64,000 nucleotides of DNA from Ruegeria sp. 6PALISEP08 (GCF_001238295.1 NZ_LGXZ01000016.1:1-64000); one strand, 5' to 3'. Positions 28,004 through 36,889 are shown, counted from the stretch's first letter. Numbers and translations are program-made. The notes: generated from the letters alone by a model not told the origin.

Positions 28004-28363
28004 TCATAGCTCAACTGGACTTCCATGTGGTGTGTTGCGATATGCCGCTTCCCAGTCGGCGCGGCGTTGCTGGCGAGACTCAGCGGAAATACCTGCGTAA
28101 TTCTCTAAAAGAGTTTCCAGTGCGTTCAGTACCGCGCCATAATATGTGTCCAGAGTGTCTGGTGCGTTATCGCGCTCTGCGACTTTCAATGCGGCACCTA
28201 ATGCCTCCGCCCAATCCGTGTTTGTCAAATGTCCCGACTGCACCATGGAATTTGCCAGCGCCAATGCCTGTGCCTGCCATGCTTCGTCAAAGACCGGCTC
28301 TGGTGGGGAAAATGGATCATCAGGTTGGAACAAGATAACTTTCCCATAAATCAAGTGTGACTT
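28004..28363 (-). CDS. nitrile hydratase accessory protein
   Basis: A 119-residue protein (PPEPVFDEAWQAQALALANSMVQSGHLTNTDWAEALGAALK… YYGAVLNALETLLENYAGIS…) of the small accessory family that helps cobalt enter nitrile hydratase. The start is uncertain: ATG 28363 overlaps the beta gene by 44 bp, while a TTG at 28330 would nearly abut it. It is last in the operon alpha-beta-accessory. Confidence 0.8.
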   Translation of the reverse strand, partial: KSHLIYGKVILFQPDDPFSPPEPVFDEAWQAQALALANSMVQSGHLTNTDWAEALGAALKVAERDNAPDTLDTYYGAVLNALETLLENYAGISAESRQQRRADWEAAYRNTPHGSPVEL

Positions 28364-28979
28364 CATCACGAGGATTGGCCTCATCGCCCCAAAAATCGGT
28401 TGCGCGAAACACAACGGAGTAAAGGTGTTCGCAGGCTTCAATTCCTTGCGCACCCTTTGCAGGAAGCGCATGTGCCCCGTGGTGACTGATCACGCGTCCC
28501 TGCGCGCCGCGTGCATATCGCGGAAGTCGGGTGTGATTTTCATTGATGCGCTGCCGCGTAAGGACGGTTTGGCCAACCGTAAATTTCGGCACCTGCGTTG
28601 TCTGTCGTTCAAAGCTGAAGTCGCTTTCCGCTTCCTCCGCCAGCACATCCGCGACAGATTTGGCCTTTGGGGGTGCCGTCGCGACTTTCATATGCCCGCG
28701 TTTGATGTCCTCGATCGTGATCGCACCATCGTCGAGCATGAACATGAAGTAATTGGCGCACCATTTATTGAAGTAGGCAAAAGACAGGTAATCCTCCGGC
28801 ACCATGCGTTCGATTCCGTGGCGAAACCAGTCGATCGTGATGCCCGGCGCAATCGGACTGCTTGAAAGGCCCCACATCCGCTTTTCCCAATCCTTCAGAT
28901 CGCGGAAGTCAGAATCCACTTTATCCAAGGGTATCGGCCCAAAACCCTGCACCCCACCAAGATCGTGTATTCCATCCAT
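28320..28979 (-). CDS. nthB: nitrile hydratase beta subunit
   Basis: A 219-residue protein with the family's MDGIHDLGGVQGFGPI start and C-terminal SH3-like barrel (FTVGQTVLTRQRINENHTRLPRYARGAQGRVI… HLYSVVFRATDFWG… VTLDLWESYL). It binds the alpha subunit to form the heterodimer that hydrates nitriles to amides in the cytoplasm. Its ATG overlaps the alpha stop codon by one base (TAATG), showing coupled translation. Confidence 0.92.
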   Translation of the reverse strand: MDGIHDLGGVQGFGPIPLDKVDSDFRDLKDWEKRMWGLSSSPIAPGITIDWFRHGIERMVPEDYLSFAYFNKWCANYFMFMLDDGAITIEDIKRGHMKVATAPPKAKSVADVLAEEAESDFSFERQTTQVPKFTVGQTVLTRQRINENHTRLPRYARGAQGRVISHHGAHALPAKGAQGIEACEHLYSVVFRATDFWGDEANPRDEVTLDLWESYLVPT

Positions 28980-29620
28980 TACAGTGCTTCAGTGTTCAGA
29001 TCGCGTTCGGTTCCAATCATGGAGTTCCGGGTCACGATTGATGCTAGCTGTTCTTCGTCCCATCCTTCTGTTCCACTTGGACGTTGCGGAATGACGATGT
29101 ACCGCAACTCTGCCGTACTGTCCCAAACACGGACCGCCACATTTTCAGGGATGACCGCACCGAATTCCTTTAGGACAGCGCGTGGTTCCCGCACAGTCCG
29201 GGCACGGTACTCACTGGACTTATACCAAGCCGGGGACATGCCCAATATCGCGAACGGATAACAGGAACAAAGCGTGCAAACGATAACGTGATGTTGATCG
29301 TCTGTATTCTCAATCGCTTTCAGGTGACCCGTGGCAGCGCCCTGAAAGCCGAAGTCCTTGATCGCCTCGGCCGCGTTATCCAGCAGCCTTTCCCGAAATG
29401 CTGGATCAAGCCATGACCGCGCCACAACTCGCGCGCCGCGCTTTGGGCCTATGTGCTCGGAGTAGGCCTCGACCCATGCGTCGATACTTTCCGGTGCGAC
29501 GAGACCGCGCTCGACAGCAAGGCTTTCGAGTGTCTTGACGCGCAAAGCGGGATCAGATGGCAGGTGAGAATGCAACTCACGGTGCAACTTTGCGGCCCTA
29601 TCGCTGTCGAATGTCGGCAT
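28979..29620 (-). CDS. nthA: nitrile hydratase alpha subunit, cobalt type
   Basis: A 213-residue subunit carrying the metal site CTLCSCYP near residue 108. The Thr in CTLCSC is the hallmark of cobalt enzymes, versus Ser in the iron type; the second and third Cys are normally oxidised. MPTFDSDRAAKLHREL start chosen at 29620 with AGGAG upstream. Adjacent genes give no nitrilase or amidase, so the amide product would be handled elsewhere. Confidence 0.92.
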   Translation of the reverse strand: MPTFDSDRAAKLHRELHSHLPSDPALRVKTLESLAVERGLVAPESIDAWVEAYSEHIGPKRGARVVARSWLDPAFRERLLDNAAEAIKDFGFQGAATGHLKAIENTDDQHHVIVCTLCSCYPFAILGMSPAWYKSSEYRARTVREPRAVLKEFGAVIPENVAVRVWDSTAELRYIVIPQRPSGTEGWDEEQLASIVTRNSMIGTERDLNTEAL

Positions 29621-29986
29621 AGCATTCTCCTTGAGAGCTATCGTCACATAACTACTTTCTGTCGGTCAACGGATTTTGTGGCGTCATCGCCGAGGTCACG
29701 AAAGCCGCCATTCGCACGAAACGCAGCATCGGTCAAAGTGGGCTCGGAGCCAGATTTCGCCGCCACCCTTGCGAACATCAGCTCTTGAGGTTCCAACTGC
29801 CGCGCGCTTGGAGAAACGCCTCAAGATCAAAGATTTGGCCAGCCGCGTCGAGGGCTGGCCTCGTTCCACCGAAACTCTTGTCCTCGCTGCTATGGCATTC
29901 GGCGGCAGAGAGTCCATACCTCCGGAATGCTGCGAGGATACGAACGGCAGCTTTGCAACTCAATGCATCACGAATAGTGTAGGCGC
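29621..29986. other. intergenic region between divergent units
   Basis: Upstream region of the nitrile hydratase operon and of the GNAT pair. No gene or obvious operator was recognised. Confidence 0.35.
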
Positions 29987-30472
29987 ATGAACGAATTCCG
30001 AAACGCCAAACCTTCCGACGCAGCTCGGTGCTTTGAGATCGAAACTGCTGCCTATGAAGGCGACGAAGCAGCAACCTTCGAAAAGATTTTCAGGAGGATC
30101 GAGGTCTATCCCGATGGTTTCCTCGTTCTTGAGGAAAAAGGCGAGATTGTTGGCTTTATAAATTGCGGATGTGCCCATGAAGTCGAAATGTCTGATGAGG
30201 AATTTAAGGAGCTTGTCGGACATGACCCCGACGCACCAAACGTCGTAATAATGTCCGTTGTTGTTGATCCCGCGCATCAGGGCAAGGGTCTGTCACGGTC
30301 ATTGATGGTCGAATTCGTGGAGCGCATGAAAAGGATGGGTAAGTCGACAATCCACCTCATGTGCAAAGAGCATTACATCCCACTCTACGAGGGGTTTGGA
30401 TACAGTTATTTTCAGCCATCGACTTCCGACCATGGAGGAATGACTTGGCATGAGATGTCTATGACACTTTAA
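29987..30472 (+). CDS. GNAT-family N-acetyltransferase
   Basis: A 161-residue acetyltransferase (FRNAKPSDAARCFEIETAAYEG… GFINCGC… VVIMSVVVDPAHQGKGLSRSLMVEFVERMKR… HYIPLYEGFGYSYF). The QGKGLS segment is the acetyl-CoA pyrophosphate loop. It resembles the aralkylamine/serotonin acetyltransferase-like group, suggesting a small amine acceptor. Followed 19 bp later by another GNAT gene. Confidence 0.8.
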   Translation: MNEFRNAKPSDAARCFEIETAAYEGDEAATFEKIFRRIEVYPDGFLVLEEKGEIVGFINCGCAHEVEMSDEEFKELVGHDPDAPNVVIMSVVVDPAHQGKGLSRSLMVEFVERMKRMGKSTIHLMCKEHYIPLYEGFGYSYFQPSTSDHGGMTWHEMSMTL

Positions 30473-30491
30473 ACTCATTGGAGTGAGAGAA

Positions 30492-31073
30492 GTGATACCA
30501 CTTGAAAAGCCTTTGCGATTAGCCGTTGAAGCTGATGCCCATGCACTTGCGGACTTGGTGAACTTTGCAGGCGAAGGCCTGCCGCTCCATGTCTGGACCG
30601 GGTTGGCACAAGATGGCGAGGATGCCTGGGCGGTCGGTCGCGCGCGACAGGCTGAAAAGGCACGAGAGGGGCAAGTGGTCGTAGTTGACTTTGGCAACGG
30701 GGCGGTTGCCGGTCTTACAGGCTATGGGATCGGATCTGAACCAGAAGTAATTGGAGATGACTTCCCAGCCTTGTTCCGTCCCTTGCAGGAGCTGGAAAAC
30801 AAAGCGTTGGACAGCTGGTATGTCAATGTTCTGGCTTGCTACCCAGAGACCCGTGGTCAGGGACTTGGTTCAAAATTACTTGAAGTCGCCGACGAGATAG
30901 CCCGCGACGCAGGATACAACACAATGAGTGTTATTGTCGCCGATGAAAACGTGGGAGCCAGACGTTTATACGAGCGAAAGGGATACTCTGAGTTGGACAA
31001 AGCCCCATGCGTCAAAGACGGCTGGGCGACCGAAACAAAAAACTGGGTTCTCCTCGTCAAGTCGCTGTCCTGA
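30492..31073 (+). CDS. GNAT-family N-acetyltransferase
   Basis: A 193-residue protein with an acetyl-CoA loop (ETRGQGLGSKLLEVADEIARDAGY) and a C-terminal ENVGARRLYERKGYSEL, typical of GNAT enzymes. GTG 30492 has GGAG eight bases upstream and is preferred over GTG 30483. The acceptor is unknown. It probably forms an operon with the preceding acetyltransferase. Confidence 0.78.
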   Translation: MIPLEKPLRLAVEADAHALADLVNFAGEGLPLHVWTGLAQDGEDAWAVGRARQAEKAREGQVVVVDFGNGAVAGLTGYGIGSEPEVIGDDFPALFRPLQELENKALDSWYVNVLACYPETRGQGLGSKLLEVADEIARDAGYNTMSVIVADENVGARRLYERKGYSELDKAPCVKDGWATETKNWVLLVKSLS

Positions 31074-31720
31074 TATCGGGCGTAACCGGTCTTTCTGAGC
31101 GGAGGCCGCTCTCGCTTTTCGGCTGAAGGGGTGTTGGCGCTCACAATCAATCATATTTGCTGTGCCCCTCGAGAGCTGCAGTTGGTCTGAGAGCAACGAA
31201 GGTCGGGAATGTCCGCATCTTGTGAATTCATGATTTCAAATTTGCTGCGCGATGCATGAACGGCGGTAGTTTTATTTGCAAGGCAGCATGAAATCTAACG
31301 CCATTGCAGAAAAACCTCCGCTGCGTGCGCTCGCAGCGAGAAATCCGAATCCACAGGTTGGGCTCTTCCAATACTTTCGTTGCGAGCTGCGCCAACGGCT
31401 GCTAGGCCGCCGATATGGGTTTCACATGTTGGCAAGAGACCTCTGACGGGACAACGTTTTGCCGCCCCGCCGGTCGCCCCAAATCGCCGGTATTTCCGCA
31501 AATTCCGCACACTGTCGAAAACGGGGGGACATCACCCGCACGGGGTGATCGGTGCCCTTTATCAACAAAATCCGTTGACCGCCGCAACTTCCTCAACGCG
31601 CCAGGCCAAGTCGGGGCAAGGTTCAACACCAGAGTTTTTGCGAAGTAAACGATCGGCGGTTTGAAGACGCAGGACAACTCCACCTGCGGCGGCATTCTAA
31701 CGATCAAAGGCACTCACGAG
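31074..31720. other. long non-coding gap
   Basis: No supported gene. Near 31195-31225 it holds the motif AACGAAGGTCGGGAATGTCCGC, resembling in inverted orientation a segment at about 25378-25410. A 7-bp stem (ATCACCC/GGGTGAT) lies at about 31530-31550. Confidence 0.35.
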
Positions 31721-32059
31721 ATGGCGAACTTTGCTGCGAGTGACACAGGCGAGATTGTATTCGAAGCATTTCCAAACTTGCCTGATGAGATGCTTGGGGC
31801 TGAGATCGAGTATCTCTGTAGCGTCCTTGCCGACGGCGCCGCCAAGGGTGAAGAGGGTGGCTCAAGTGATAAAAGCACGAACGCTGAGCAACGCTCTCGA
31901 ACTACAAAGATCCGTTTTTCTGATCTGTGGCAGAAAACTCGGCAACCGGACGTCGATGCCGCTCCAGTGAGGGCCCATCTTTTTCCAGACGTCGGCGCTC
32001 AGCCTCTACACCGGCCCGCGCTTCTGAGACCCATTTCGCTCGATCGTTCATTTATCTAA
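31721..32059 (+). CDS. uncertain hypothetical protein
   Basis: A 112-residue frame (MANFAASDTGEIVFEAFPNLPDEMLGAEIEYL…). The first ~50 residues look protein-like; the tail is Arg/Pro-rich and less convincing, as after a frameshift. It overlaps the convergent gene ending at 32048. Possibly a decaying gene. Confidence 0.3.
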   Translation: MANFAASDTGEIVFEAFPNLPDEMLGAEIEYLCSVLADGAAKGEEGGSSDKSTNAEQRSRTTKIRFSDLWQKTRQPDVDAAPVRAHLFPDVGAQPLHRPALLRPISLDRSFI

Positions 32060-32287
32060 CCCGTGTTTGAACTTTCTGTCGCCGTCCATCCCGACTTCGA
32101 TCCCGCGATGCCGAGGATCGGCGTAGAACACTATAGCTTCTGAACTCGGACATGCCATCTTTTCCATGAACTCGCCCGCCCATATTTCGTGTTCCTCTTC
32201 GGTGAGGCCATCTGGTGACAGTTTGCCCTTGAGCGCTGCTTTCAAGCACTTACTGACAACGCTGTTCTCTTTGTGCTCCCATGTCAT
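32048..32287 (-). CDS. small protein sharing a segment with the exonuclease gene
   Basis: A 79-residue protein (…SPDGLTEEEHEIWAGEFMEKMACPSSEAIVFYADPRHRGIEVGMDGDRK…). The segment from EFMEKM to GDRK aligns with residues ~5-40 of the exonuclease at 7552 (KFMEKMAKPGTEEESFFARR… GVDAEGK). It may be the N-terminal module as a separate protein or a rearranged fragment. No ribosome site is obvious. Confidence 0.45.
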   Translation of the reverse strand: MTWEHKENSVVSKCLKAALKGKLSPDGLTEEEHEIWAGEFMEKMACPSSEAIVFYADPRHRGIEVGMDGDRKFKHGLDK

Positions 32288-32382
32288 GCCGCTATAATAA
32301 ATAGAAATATCTTGGTGACGCCTTACGGGCGTGGTGCAACAAGGGAATTATGCGCACGTGCATTTTTGAAGAATAGAGTCAG

Positions 32383-32562
32383 ATGACGGCATTAGAAATC
32401 GCACTGAACATCGCAGGCGCCGGCATTACCATCGCCGGGTTCGTCTATGTGCGTCATCTGCTCGAGACCGCTGGACGGGGTCGCATCAAAGACCCTGATC
32501 TCGTATCCGAGTTCCGCGAAACAGCACCGTATCATTTGCTGAATGAACTGGTGTCTTGCTAA
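32383..32562 (+). CDS. 59-residue membrane protein, possibly truncated
   Basis: ATG 32383 opens a frame with one hydrophobic helix (LEIALNIAGAGITIAGFVYV) followed by a polar tail (GRGRIKDPDLVSEFRETAPYH). Third codon positions are GC-rich, which supports real coding origin. The ribosome site is weak. It could be an intact small membrane protein or the start of a broken gene. Confidence 0.4.
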   Translation: MTALEIALNIAGAGITIAGFVYVRHLLETAGRGRIKDPDLVSEFRETAPYHLLNELVSC

Positions 32563-32771
32563 TGAACCTCTTCATTGTTTTTGCACCTTCGAGCTCGAGC
32601 CTCTCCGGTCTTGGCCGACTGAAGTCGGTCTGGCTTGGCTTGAGCGGCGTTAGGTTTTTGTAAAGACCTGACTGGCTTACACGCCTGCGAATTGGGATCC
32701 ATCTGACAGGGGTTCTAGATCTGAAGAGATCCATGATCTACTCGGCTCTACCATACCTATTGCCTGGTTGG

Positions 32772-32915
32772 CGTGCCGATGTCGTTAGAGAGTGGTTGCT
32801 GGACATCGCTCAGGAAAATACACTGATTTCAGACTTGCCGGAGTTCGATCAACGTTGGCTTGATCGACTCCTCGGGCGACCGGTCCCACGGATCCAGGAT
32901 TTCGAACAAACCTGA
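32772..32915 (+). pseudogene. exonuclease fragment
   Basis: The frame reads ADVVREWLLDIAQENTLISDLPEFDQRWLDRLL, matching ADEVAHWLIERVGDHILVSDCPEFDQRWLDRLL of the exonuclease at 7552. Only the Exo II region survives; Exo I and Exo III are absent, so it cannot be active. It marks an older copy of that gene. Confidence 0.65.
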
Positions 32916-32977
32916 ACAGAAATGCGCGGCCTGCTTATCTGCTAAGGAAGCATCATCAGATACTCTTGTCTCAAGGA

Positions 32978-33038
32978 GGTAAGGGGGAGGATTTTTTGAA
33001 CCTCACCCGCGACGGTTCAAAAAATCCTCCCCCTTACC
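32978..33038. repeat. perfect 25-bp inverted repeat with 11-nt loop
   Basis: Arm 32978-33002 is exactly complementary to 33014-33038, containing GGGGG, AGGA and TTTTTT blocks. The transcript would fold into one long hairpin. There is no clean T run beyond the stem. It lies between an exonuclease remnant and the small gene at 33091; it could be a strong terminator, an sRNA precursor or the relic of a miniature element. Confidence 0.75.
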
Positions 33039-33090
33039 CCTAATTGATTTCTCTCAGGCGAAAGCACAAGGGATAACTTAAGGAAAAGAA

Positions 33091-33285
33091 ATGAAAAAAA
33101 TTGAATGGATATCCGATCTGCAACAGTCGCCTACGATGCCCACCCCCAATCACGAGTTACCAGATGAACCGTCTGAGATGACCAATCTAATCGATTCCGC
33201 GTTGGACGCGCTACTCAAGATCGGTGAGGCCTTTTCAGAAAGCGAACTCGCCCAAGTGGGTGAAAATGGAAGTTTCCCAGTCTAA
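33091..33285 (+). CDS. small hypothetical protein
   Basis: A 64-residue acidic protein (MKKIEWISDLQQSPTMPTP… EMTNLIDSALDALLKIGEAFSESEL…) with AAGGA seven bases before ATG 33091. The C-terminal half is an amphipathic helix. It is unrecognised. The gap to the next gene (33286-33650) shows nothing supported. Confidence 0.5.
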   Translation: MKKIEWISDLQQSPTMPTPNHELPDEPSEMTNLIDSALDALLKIGEAFSESELAQVGENGSFPV

Positions 33286-33650
33286 TGCTGAGCGTTGACG
33301 CATTTCGGGTCAATCGCATTAGGACAACCCCACTGATGATCTGATGTGTCTGTGATCCAGGTTCGAGGTTACACCCGATGCTCGGATCGCGGGGATAGAG
33401 ACGCGCAAACTGATTATTCATCGGACCCCGTTTTGTGAGGTCCTGTGATTTGTCAGTTAGTTTTCCTTTTTCTTGCAATCTTCCAGTTGCGCCATCTGTG
33501 CGATGTGGCCGCCAACAAGACCACGTTCAAAAAAGTTGGAATTCTTTCCGAAATCGATTTCCGGAAAATCAAAACACACCAACTTTCTTCCTGTAGCAAA
33601 GAGCATGTCTTTGCATTCACCCTAACCACTTGTATACACGGAGTAAATCG

Positions 33651-34217
33651 ATGGGTAACCCAAGCACGTCAAAGTTCGTTTTGTTCGATGAGGCACAACT
33701 GAACATCCAATCGGGCGCAACGCTCGATGAAATTACAAGCGCCCTGTATGATCTAATCTATGATGAGATCGCTCCCTATGACGATTTGGGCGATGAATCG
33801 ATCGGCCTCGAATGGATCGCGTCGGAACGTCTCGATACGTCAAAGCATCTGGGCTGGGGTTCGCATCCTGAATCGTCCGAAGACAACGATGATTGGACAG
33901 CTTCGTTCACCAAAATTCTTGCCGATTGCACCAGTCTGCCAGCACCCCTCATAGACGCTTATGTGAAATCAGGCAAAAAAGCCGAAATCGGATATTGGCT
34001 GCGACATAACCTGGAGACTGGCGCAAGTTTCCGCCAGGGCCTCAGCAGACCTCACGAAGACACTTTGATGTCACTTGAGCGCGCCCGTGTTCCGGGGTTT
34101 GTTCCCAGCAGTTGTTACTATGATAGCAGGTCCGAAGATCCATGTGACGCACGTCCGAAGGATTTCGGCGATGGGCGACGTATCCTCGTCGAAATGAAAG
34201 TGAATTGGAGTTGGTGA
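33651..34217 (+). CDS. hypothetical protein, paralogue of the gene at 10889
   Basis: A 188-residue protein (MGNPSTSKFVLFDEAQLNIQ… LEWIASERLDTSKHLGWG… AEIGYWLRHNLETG… SLERARVPG… GDGRRILVEMKVNWSW) with GGAG before ATG 33651. Length and spacing of the conserved elements match the 10889 protein. No known domain. Two diverged copies 22 kb apart suggest an accessory family moving with these islands. Confidence 0.55.
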   Translation: MGNPSTSKFVLFDEAQLNIQSGATLDEITSALYDLIYDEIAPYDDLGDESIGLEWIASERLDTSKHLGWGSHPESSEDNDDWTASFTKILADCTSLPAPLIDAYVKSGKKAEIGYWLRHNLETGASFRQGLSRPHEDTLMSLERARVPGFVPSSCYYDSRSEDPCDARPKDFGDGRRILVEMKVNWSW

Positions 34218-34576
34218 ATCCTGACCTCAAAGCATCGCCGTAAGTGCAGTATCAGTGGCGCTCCTGAAACCGCCGGCGAGAATGTACTCGGCTAGTTCTT
34301 CCTACGCCTCAATACTATGGAGCTGGGGTCATTCGACCCCGGTTTTAGGAGGCCGCCTGAGATAGAAACTTGCGCCGAAACATTGGGCGACCTACATGGG
34401 GAATATACTCTTTATATTTAACATAAATTCACTTATCTGTTGTCGCTCACACCATGTTGCAACCAAGTAGAATTGTCCTTCGGTCCGCAAAGAAATGTCC
34501 CAGTTGTCGCGAAAAGGCGGTGCAGCCTGGCCGGGTGGAGACCTCAAACATCGCAGCCTTGGCTGGCTGCACGCTC
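34218..34576. other. non-coding gap
   Basis: AT-rich stretch with no supported gene or repeat. Confidence 0.35.
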
Positions 34577-34846
34577 CTATTTCGCCGCTTTCGCGAGCAT
34601 TGAATTCCAGCCGCTATTGCGCCGACCTGTTGGAGTGTAGCGGGTGGCCTGAGTGCCGAGGCGCCGCTTCTTCGGTGGTGCTTTATCCTGCTCTTGCTTG
34701 ATGTGTTCCAGCACTGCGCTCAGTCGCTTGTTCCCTGTGATCGAAGCGTGGCTCACACGTTGATCCTTGTCGTAGGTAGAGAAGGGCAGTGGAACACTCT
34801 TTGACCGGAATTCCAGCGTTCCATCCTGGAATTCGTAGCCGTCCAT
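34577..34846 (-). CDS. small basic hypothetical protein
   Basis: An 89-residue protein (MDGYEFQDGTLEFRSKSVPLPFSTYDKD… AVLEHIKQEQDKAPPKKRRLGTQATRYTPTGRRNSGWNSML) with a basic C-terminal half that could bind nucleic acid. The start is fixed by a TAA two codons upstream but has no clear ribosome site. Unrecognised. Confidence 0.4.
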   Translation of the reverse strand: MDGYEFQDGTLEFRSKSVPLPFSTYDKDQRVSHASITGNKRLSAVLEHIKQEQDKAPPKKRRLGTQATRYTPTGRRNSGWNSMLAKAAK

Positions 34847-35003
34847 ATGTTAACCGGCGAGGCCGCGGGTGTGGTCGTTTTCTTCAAGCGTGATCCGGTT
34901 GCCGTCAAAACGCAATATGGTGATAACCAATTATGCCATCAACGTGGGGCTAAGTCAGTTTGCGTAATCCCCCTCAAGCGTTGTCCATTTGGAACCTGTC
35001 TTG

Positions 35004-35501
35004 TTAGGCATATATATCGATTGGCGTACCGTCTTTAACCATTGCGTAGATCTCTTCAATTTCCTGATCTGCGACTGCGATGCACCCTGCCGTCCAGTCG
35101 CGCTTGTCCGTGGGATCAATCCCAGGGCGCGGGCCACCATGAATGAAGATATCACCGCCCGGAGAACGGCCCCGAGCTCGGGCAAAGGCGGAATCCGCCT
35201 CGTTCGGATAAGAGATTCCGATTGAAAGATGGAAAAGGCTTTCGGGATTGCGACGGTCAATCATATAGGAGCCTTCCGGTGTTCGCCCGTCTCCTTCGAA
35301 TTGCTTGTGACCTTCGGGGGCAAACCCGAGTCCAATCGGAAAAGTTCGCAAAACACGCTCATCACCATCGAGGACAAGTATGCGCTGTCCCTTGTATAGC
35401 CGCAGTCGCGTCACTTCCGGCCCATTGTAAGTACGGAACTTGCTTGCACAGCCAGACAAAAAGGCGGCTATTAAGCCAGAGAGAAATAGACGTCGTTTCA
35501 T
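35004..35501 (-). CDS. L,D-transpeptidase (YkuD) lipoprotein
   Basis: A 165-residue protein with a lipobox (MKRRLFLSGLIAAFLSGCAS) and a YkuD catalytic domain: FPIGLGFAPEGHKQFEGDGRTPEG, HGGPRPG and WTAGCIAV, with His and Cys as catalytic residues. It would act in the periplasm on peptidoglycan, forming or trimming 3-3 cross-links or attaching proteins. No operon partner. Differs from the second YkuD protein at 50112, which has a longer N-terminal region. Confidence 0.85.
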   Translation of the reverse strand: MKRRLFLSGLIAAFLSGCASKFRTYNGPEVTRLRLYKGQRILVLDGDERVLRTFPIGLGFAPEGHKQFEGDGRTPEGSYMIDRRNPESLFHLSIGISYPNEADSAFARARGRSPGGDIFIHGGPRPGIDPTDKRDWTAGCIAVADQEIEEIYAMVKDGTPIDIYA

Positions 35502-35574
35502 AGGAACTGCTCGGCTTGTTTTTTGTTGTTAGTCAACAGAATACCACCAAAAGTCAGTTGAGCAAAGATGTACC

Positions 35575-35900
35575 GAACCCGCTAGGATGAGTGCCGGAAG
35601 CCAAGTGATCAGTTTTGGCAACCACGCCAGCAGTGCGATGAGTAACATTTCGATTTCAATAAGTGGTGCGGCACCCCCTTAAATGTACGCGATATTTACA
35701 CTCGGTAGCGCCGCCATCTTGATAAAAAACAGGGCAAAGCCGAAGGGAAGTGTCAGAAATGACGTTCGCGGCGCTAGAGCAATTAGGCTAGCCCACCATA
35801 TCTGCGAAGAATACTTGGATCCAACGTGATCGGAGAATTCCAACTGTCCGAAGATCGGCGGCAAAATCGGTAGAAAGACAAGGAAGTGCTCGATGGCACT
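35575..35900 (-). pseudogene. TRAP transporter large permease (DctM) remnant
   Basis: The translation …AIEHFLVFLPILPPIFGQLEF… TSFLTLPFGFALFFIK… VNIAYI, stop, GGAAPLIEIEMLLIALLAWLPKLITWLP matches the C-terminal ~110 residues of DctM permeases, including the QTSFLTPPFGFALFY-like signature. One TAA replaces the usual Tyr after AYI and the upstream ~300 residues are missing. It is a dead fragment in AT-rich DNA. Confidence 0.65.
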
Positions 35901-36333
35901 TTGATCTGCCCTGAATACGGACGTGTCGAAATTGAAGTAATGCAAACAGACCTTTATCAGTGGTTTTTTAATGCAAATCATGCAAGGCACTTTTGAAGCC
36001 GTTAGAAGGCGATTGCTGTGTTTTCTGTTCCTACGCAACCGTTCCGTGTCCGCCTGTTCAGTTGGGGGATAGCTGCTGTAGTCAGGTTTTCGCCGCTAGA
36101 AATCTCGATTCCCAATAGTAGTAGATGAGCTAGATCGGTTACTAACTTGGCTACTTGGGTAAAGGGTTTATTCGCAATGTCCGCACCAGTATCAGATTTC
36201 AGGTACGACCTAATTTCGCGCCGGGCTGCCCACCCTCCGATAGTGTCACGGTCTAGCTGCAGATTAAGGTAAACTCTATGTATCTGAAATTGGCTCTACT
36301 AAATTTCACGAACATAATTGAAGTTTTTAGTTT
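35901..36333. other. AT-rich gap
   Basis: No supported gene. It lies between the TRAP remnant and the end of the MntR gene. Confidence 0.35.
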
Positions 36334-36786
36334 CTATTTTGTTTCATCAGTGCGCCTAACGAACCCTTTGAAAACCTCGAGAGTTTCTTCGCTTACATGA
36401 TGTTCAATACCTTCAGCGTCATGTTCTGCGACTTCCGGTGAAACACCCAAAGCGATCAGGAATTCCACGACAATACGGTGACGCCTTCTACAAGCATCCG
36501 CCAATTGACGCCCGGCATCGGTCAGTTGAAGTGACCGATAGGGTACTTGCTCAATGAAACCCTCACGTTTCAAACGAGCCAGGTTCTTAGAGACCGTAGG
36601 TTGGGTTACGCCAAGTCGCTCTGCTATTTCGACCGGGCGCGCCGAGCCATTCTGGTGGATTAACTCCGCGATAAGTTCAACGTAGTCTTCAACCATTTCG
36701 CTCTGATGAGCCTGTCGCACAGCCTCAAATCCACTCGCCTGAGTGTCAATGCTACGATCTGAATTTTGCGGTGATGTTTCGGTCAT
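36334..36786 (-). CDS. mntR: MntR-like (DtxR-family) metalloregulator
   Basis: A 150-residue protein with a winged HTH (QSEMVEDYVELIAELI… RPVEIAERLGVTQPTVSKNLARLKREGFI) and a DtxR-type metal/dimerisation domain (ACRRRHRIVVEFLIALGVSPEVAEHDAEGIEHHVSEETL) with the His/Glu/Asp ligands of MntR. It lacks an SH3 domain, as MntR does. It would repress transport genes when Mn(II) is sufficient. It is divergent from the operon at 36903-41126 with an MntR-box-like dyad between them. Start ATG 36786. Confidence 0.85.
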   Translation of the reverse strand: MTETSPQNSDRSIDTQASGFEAVRQAHQSEMVEDYVELIAELIHQNGSARPVEIAERLGVTQPTVSKNLARLKREGFIEQVPYRSLQLTDAGRQLADACRRRHRIVVEFLIALGVSPEVAEHDAEGIEHHVSEETLEVFKGFVRRTDETK

Positions 36787-36869
36787 CGGCTCACGATTAC
36801 CTCGCTGATCTTGTCTCCAGTTTATGCACCTGAAAGCCGAGCTTGACAATGAGCATGCCTTCATCGATA

Positions 36870-36889
36870 AATTAGACAAGGCTAACTTT
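36870..36889. promoter_or_regulatory. MntR-box-like operator
   Basis: The dyad TTAG-ACAAGG-CTAA within AATTAGACAAGGCTAACTTT closely resembles the enterobacterial MntR box (core TAGCAAAGGCTA). It lies 14 bp upstream of the first gene of the divergent operon, where binding would block its transcription. Confidence 0.6.

Noticed and set aside
31530..31550. ATCACCC/GGGTGAT hairpin
   Set aside because: A 7-bp stem without a T run and without neighbouring genes; expected by chance in a window this long.
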